DNA of 64,000 bases, from positions 1 to 64,000 of the forward strand of contig CANGNV010000010.1 of the NCBI GenBank assembly GCA_947455485.1, written 5' to 3'. A program made the position numbers and the translations under genes. The notes under the pieces are model-generated. The model saw nothing but the letters and a program-made list of their open reading frames with translations. It did not search any database and was not told where the DNA came from. This stretch comes from Burkholderiaceae bacterium. GTDB taxonomy: Bacteria > Pseudomonadota > Gammaproteobacteria > Burkholderiales > Burkholderiaceae. Positions 63,846 to 64,000 of the stretch are shown one piece after another; the first letter of the stretch is position 1; the number at the start of each line of letters is the position of its first letter.

Positions 63846-64000
63846 AAATAGGGGTAAATTATGATGCGATAAAGCCAATAGCAGCATAATTCGACTTATT
63901 TATCTATGCTCGCGTATAAAACCCCCGACAGACAAGAAGCCACTATGGCACTTAGCCACTCGATCACCTGTCCAGACTGAAAAAGGCCTGTAAATTGCCC

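Noticed and set aside
1-64000. tRNA, rRNA, CRISPR arrays, IS elements
   Set aside because: Looked for by eye; no convincing tRNA cloverleaf, regularly spaced repeats, transposase motifs or rRNA segments recognised. A tRNAscan-SE/ISfinder/CRISPR search would be decisive.

Overview
Gene-dense, moderate-GC proteobacterial chromosome segment. Gene content and order (rplU/ispB, pilBCD-coaE-zapD, secA/dciA, dcw cluster, lpxC, bio and trp clusters) fit a betaproteobacterium of the Burkholderiaceae, probably Polynucleobacter-like; this placement is an inference from memory of gene order, not a search. Main blocks: (1) rplU end, ispB, a GrdB-like Cys protein, FAH hydrolase, 2-dehydropantoate reductase, Na+/solute symporter, squalene-synthase-like protein, Ogt-type methyltransferase; (2) CorC-like transporter, a minimal pilB-pilC-pilD set, coaE, zapD; (3) a minus-strand run from a tungsten-type aldehyde:ferredoxin oxidoreductase operon (aorA-aorB-aorC-moaD-small ORF) into argJ, an ATPase and mutT; (4) secA, dciA, lpxC, peroxiredoxin and a complete dcw cluster (ftsZ back to mraZ); (5) coq7-bioB divergent from bioA-F-D, amidohydrolase, enoyl-CoA hydratase, mltA, apaG; (6) rpe-trpE-trpG-trpD-trpC; (7) MASE1-like membrane protein, winged-helix protein, ychF, UbiH-family hydroxylase, DsbC-like protein, M61 peptidase, ung; (8) a terminal XRE/AbiEii-type toxin-antitoxin-like pair behind a perfect 22-bp palindrome. 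The most notable non-coding signals are a near-consensus LexA box embedded in a sigma70-like promoter upstream of mraZ (possible SOS input into the dcw cluster), MraZ-type 10-bp repeats overlapping the proximal mraZ promoter and ribosome-binding region, and a GC-rich structured element between ftsZ and the peroxiredoxin gene. No rRNA, tRNA, CRISPR array or transposase was recognised.
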